From an uncultured bacterium (GTDB taxonomy: Bacteria; Bacteroidota; Bacteroidia; CAILMK01), in the NCBI GenBank assembly GCA_903829945.1, contig CAIKRV010000040.1, positions 1 through 44,005 of the forward strand: a stretch of DNA of 44,005 bases. Direction: 5' to 3'. The notes beneath the pieces are model-generated. The model searched no databases. It saw only the letters and a program-made list of their open reading frames with translations, and was not told the DNA's origin. Both the position numbers and the translations under genes were made by a program. This document shows, piece after piece, positions 41,756 to 44,005 of this stretch (positions are counted from its first letter, which is position 1; each line of letters starts with the position of its first letter).

Positions 41756-41757
41756 TG
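41735..41757 (+). promoter_or_regulatory. Candidate -1 programmed frameshift site (A8 tract)
   Basis: Zero-frame codons are AAA AAA AAT, giving the heptamer A-AAA-AAT at 41737-41743. A -1 slip continues as TAT GAT GAA ATA ATG CAG, with no stop until 41911-41913. The fused product would have about 273 residues. The zero-frame stop (41753-41755) overlaps the ATG of the -1 ORF. The layout copies the lambda G/GT site. Confidence 0.55.
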
Positions 41758-41913
41758 CAGCCATTTTCTTGGTATGCATCTATTTTACTTTATGCCAACA
41801 ATGAGCCGATGAAAATACCGGCCGCATTAAAAATGAATGCCTATGATTTTCTTGATTATTTAAAATTTGAAAAAGCAAAAAGCCTTGCCCAAAGGTATTG
41901 CACTAAATCCTAA
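41755..41913 (+). CDS. Small -1-frame ORF, T-like extension of the tail chaperone
   Basis: A 52-residue ORF, too short for most gene callers. It reads MQPFSWYASILLYAN, then EPMKIPAALKMNAYDFLDYLK, then FEKAKSLAQRYC. This resembles the short T part of G/GT fusions: a conserved Trp near the start and a helix with hydrophobic and basic residues. It is in the -1 frame relative to the gene at 41093 and contiguous with it through the A8 tract. Its own ATG overlaps the previous stop (TAATG), so separate translation is also possible. The next gene starts 3 bases after its stop. Confidence 0.6.
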   Translation: MQPFSWYASILLYANNEPMKIPAALKMNAYDFLDYLKFEKAKSLAQRYCTKS

Positions 41914-41916
41914 AAT

Positions 41917-42381
41917 ATGAAACAACTGAAAGACCTTATTCAACATATTAAAAATATTGCCATCAGCCAAGGCATTGAAGAGGTAAATTATGGCTTAGAA
42001 CACGAAATAAATACATTAGCAAGTACTACATTCCCCTGTTTGTGCATACAATCGGGAAAGCCACATTTTTATATTAATCAAACGGATATATTAAAAGAAG
42101 CTGCATACGAGTATCACAATTTAGAATTAATACTTTGGGATAGTTTTCCAATGTCACAAATAAAAAATGAAGGCACTGCCCATAAATTCTCCGAGATGCA
42201 TTTAAAGCTCATTCAATTATTGCAAGCTTGTTTTAATCAAAATCATATTACTCATTATGTGCTGATGCCAAATTTGCATGCCAAAGGATTTAATACGATT
42301 AAACAAAAATCAAAACAATTGGCAGAAACCAGAATAACGATTTGTGTTAGAATTTTTCATGGTCATTCTCTAAATATATAA
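41917..42381 (+). CDS. Hypothetical phage-type structural protein
   Basis: A 154-residue protein I cannot name. It opens MKQLKDLIQHIKNIAISQGIEEVNYGLEHEINTLAS and contains PCLCIQSG, YEYHNLELILWDSF, HKFSEMHLKLIQLLQACF and a beta-rich end ETRITICVRIFHG. The size and the succession of a helix, beta strands and a final strand recall tail-completion or connector proteins, but this is a guess from location between the chaperone pair and a probable tail protein. No membrane span or signal peptide. Confidence 0.5.
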   Translation: MKQLKDLIQHIKNIAISQGIEEVNYGLEHEINTLASTTFPCLCIQSGKPHFYINQTDILKEAAYEYHNLELILWDSFPMSQIKNEGTAHKFSEMHLKLIQLLQACFNQNHITHYVLMPNLHAKGFNTIKQKSKQLAETRITICVRIFHGHSLNI

Positions 42382-42386
42382 TTATT

Positions 42387-43649
42387 ATGTCACTCACATC
42401 CTTAATCAGTCCCGGTGATTTAAGTCCCTCCCGTAACCCGGTCTATTGGAAATTTAGTTCCTCAAATATTAATACGGAATATATTTTACTCGAAACCAAA
42501 TTGGATGGTATTACCTATCCGATCGAAATATATCCTAAAGCGCCTGACGGATATTTTTACGTAAATATACAAAGGCAAATAGAATCCTGCTTTGCTGGAA
42601 AAGAAAAAATAAATAATTGGTTTCCGGCAGCTCCTGGATTAAGCGTTGTTAAAAATGAAACCGATGCACTTTTAGTATATTTCAGCGTTAAAGCTTGGGA
42701 AGTTATTATTAGCGGCTCAAGTATTGCCAATCACTACATCGGAGATGCAGGCCCCGGCACAGGTACGCCGGATTATACATCAGGAAGCGATCATTTATAT
42801 TGTATCAGAGCTGCCCGTCAACATGAAGACCTTCCTGACCTAAGCGCATATAAGCAATTATCAGAAAATAAATTTCTGACTCATATGCCATTATCCAGAA
42901 GTATCCTTCCTAATGTACCCCATTGCCTATATTATTACTTAAAAAGCAATGTACTGGTAGGAACACAAATCAACCTTAGGATTAATTACGTTTTAAATAA
43001 TGGTAGCACCGGAAGTATTACGATTCCTCAGTCGGGAATGTTAACACAAGGTTTATATAATATCCCGGTTGGTACAAATAATATAAAAAATATGGCCGCC
43101 AATATAGGATCATATATAAATTTTAATACTTCCGGTACGGGTATCCGAGAATATAGTATATTTTTATTAAGTACTCAACCAAGCAATCCAGGAATACCGC
43201 CGATACTAATTTCCGAAACCAGAAAATTCATTCCCGATTATACTGACTATCCGGTACAATTTCATTTGATTTGGCAAAATCCATTGGGAGTTTATGATGC
43301 GCACACATTTATTGGCTCCTATAAAAAGAATGATACCGGAGAAAAAGAGATGTACTTACGCAGTAAAGATTGGGAACAAGATTTTCCACAGCTTGGATAT
43401 ACGGATATAAATAACAAACATACCATTATCCATGAGGTATTGAGTGAATTTGTATCCAAAGAGATGTTGGATGTATTATGGGAATTACGAAAATCGCTAC
43501 GTGTTTGGCATTTAATTACTGCTGAAAACAAAGATAAGGTTTGGAATCCCATCAATCTGATAGCGGAAGAAAGACCCCGAGAGCAATTCGGACAGCATCT
43601 GTACGAAATGAGTTTTAAATTTATTCCATCACAAGCACAAATTATTTAA
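42387..43649 (+). CDS. Probable phage structural (tail-associated) protein
   Basis: A 420-residue, beta-rich protein. The opening SPGDLSPSRNPVYWKFSSSNINTEY resembles the beginnings of Bacteroidota prophage proteins of the tail region, in which a SRNPVxWKF-type motif starts a beta-sandwich module. A Gly/Asn/Ser-rich centre (LNNGSTGSITIPQSG, NNIKNMAANIGSYI) and a C-terminal NPIN-type part (DKVWNPINLIAEERPREQFGQHLYEMSFKF) follow. No export signal. The gene overlaps the next ORF start by one base (TAATG). It may be a tail tube, distal tail or baseplate protein; the class cannot be fixed by reading. Confidence 0.55.
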   Translation: MSLTSLISPGDLSPSRNPVYWKFSSSNINTEYILLETKLDGITYPIEIYPKAPDGYFYVNIQRQIESCFAGKEKINNWFPAAPGLSVVKNETDALLVYFSVKAWEVIISGSSIANHYIGDAGPGTGTPDYTSGSDHLYCIRAARQHEDLPDLSAYKQLSENKFLTHMPLSRSILPNVPHCLYYYLKSNVLVGTQINLRINYVLNNGSTGSITIPQSGMLTQGLYNIPVGTNNIKNMAANIGSYINFNTSGTGIREYSIFLLSTQPSNPGIPPILISETRKFIPDYTDYPVQFHLIWQNPLGVYDAHTFIGSYKKNDTGEKEMYLRSKDWEQDFPQLGYTDINNKHTIIHEVLSEFVSKEMLDVLWELRKSLRVWHLITAENKDKVWNPINLIAEERPREQFGQHLYEMSFKFIPSQAQII

Positions 43650-44005
43650 TGATGACCAACTTTAAAAAAAATAACGATGCTTCTAATAATGACCCTGAAG
43701 CAGGCGTCGATATAAATTCTCAGTTTTCAGATTTTCGAAACAACATAGGAAATTTTAAAGAAGAGCTTAAAAAATGGGAACAAGAAAACAATCGAAGTAT
43801 TCAAAATTCAATATTAAAATTAAAAGAATATCAGAAGGTACTAAGCGATATTTCTAAAGAATTTAGTCAAAACAGTTCCGATCAAAAAAACAATGAAGGA
43901 CCATTAAGTTTTTTAAGTTTAAAGAGTAGTGACCAAAGTAAAATATTAAATCAGTGGAAGAGTTTACGAAACGAACTAAAAAAAAGTAGTTCGGAATATT
44001 ATCAA
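43649..44005 (+). CDS. Partial coiled-coil ORF, possible tape measure protein N-terminus
   Basis: The ORF starts at ATG 43649, overlapping the previous stop by one base, and stays open to the window end (119 codons seen). The residues are rich in Lys, Ser, Asn and Gln and form long helices (FRNNIGNFKEELKKWEQENN, KLKEYQKVLSDISKEF). Position after a tail chaperone pair and a tail-type protein is where phages place the tape measure gene, and coiled-coil helix is typical of its N-terminal part. The right end is missing, so identity is an inference. Confidence 0.5.
   Translation, partial: MMTNFKKNNDASNNDPEAGVDINSQFSDFRNNIGNFKEELKKWEQENNRSIQNSILKLKEYQKVLSDISKEFSQNSSDQKNNEGPLSFLSLKSSDQSKILNQWKSLRNELKKSSSEYYQ

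Noticed and set aside
1-44005. Genome-wide recoding of TGA (as Gly or Trp)
   Set aside because: TGA ends several genes exactly where the family ends, for example the heme O synthase, CoxIV and SCO1 genes, and no other gene has an internal TGA.
1-44005. CRISPR arrays, tRNA genes, IS elements, integrase or att sites
   Set aside because: I looked in all intergenic stretches and saw no regular spaced repeats, cloverleaf, transposase or recombinase motif.

Overview
The window looks like chromosomal DNA of a member of the Bacteroidota, probably close to the Chitinophagia. The signs are AT-rich composition, a TonB-dependent receptor with a carboxypeptidase-regulatory N-terminal domain, two proteases ending in type IX secretion (T9SS) sorting domains, a phosphate-selective-porin (O/P) type channel, the Bacteroidota-style cytochrome oxidase operon (split subunit III, DUF420, DUF983), and promoter sequences matching the family's TAnnTTTG -7 element. 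No rRNA, tRNA, CRISPR array, IS transposase or integrase was recognised.

Layout. 1-3141: a GC-rich repeat-like scrap at the left edge, queD, and a TonB receptor gene (minus strand) intact except for one in-frame TGA. 3543-8758: five co-directional envelope genes (a secreted protein like the C-terminal domain of DUF2723 proteins, two paralogous SdiA-regulated-type propellers flanking a lamin-tail lipoprotein, and a porin), closed by a terminator. 8887-12428: a SNF2 helicase and a PepSY-like secreted protein. 12750-20638: an aa3-type cytochrome oxidase operon (cytochrome c-CoxII fusion, CoxI, heme O synthase, two CoxIII proteins, CoxIV, SCO1, DUF420, a small CAMC protein, DUF983), closed by a bidirectional terminator. 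20713-24388 (minus): serC, serA, DUF1015 and a small secreted protein. 24389-24769: a gene-free stretch with a cluster of DnaA-box-like 9-mers. 24770-34708: an M1 peptidase, enoyl-CoA hydratase, rpsP-rimM, dinB, folC, a YigZ-family gene and a T9SS metalloprotease. 34705-37389 (minus): a large receiver/PAS histidine kinase.

From about 37.7 kb to the right edge lies a prophage-like element. A cI/LexA-type (XRE-S24) repressor diverges from a rightward run of two unknown small genes, an ECF-like sigma factor, a complete terminase large subunit, a tail-assembly-chaperone-like gene followed by a small -1-frame ORF across an A8 tract (the lambda G/GT arrangement), two probable structural genes, and the start of a coiled-coil ORF that may be the tape measure protein. 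No portal, protease or capsid gene lies between terminase and tail genes, so this is either a phage with unusual gene order or a tail-derived particle. This element, and above all its probable programmed frameshift, is the most interesting part of the window. The TGA in the TonB receptor, the paired propeller/lamin-tail/porin operon and the DnaA-box cluster come next.
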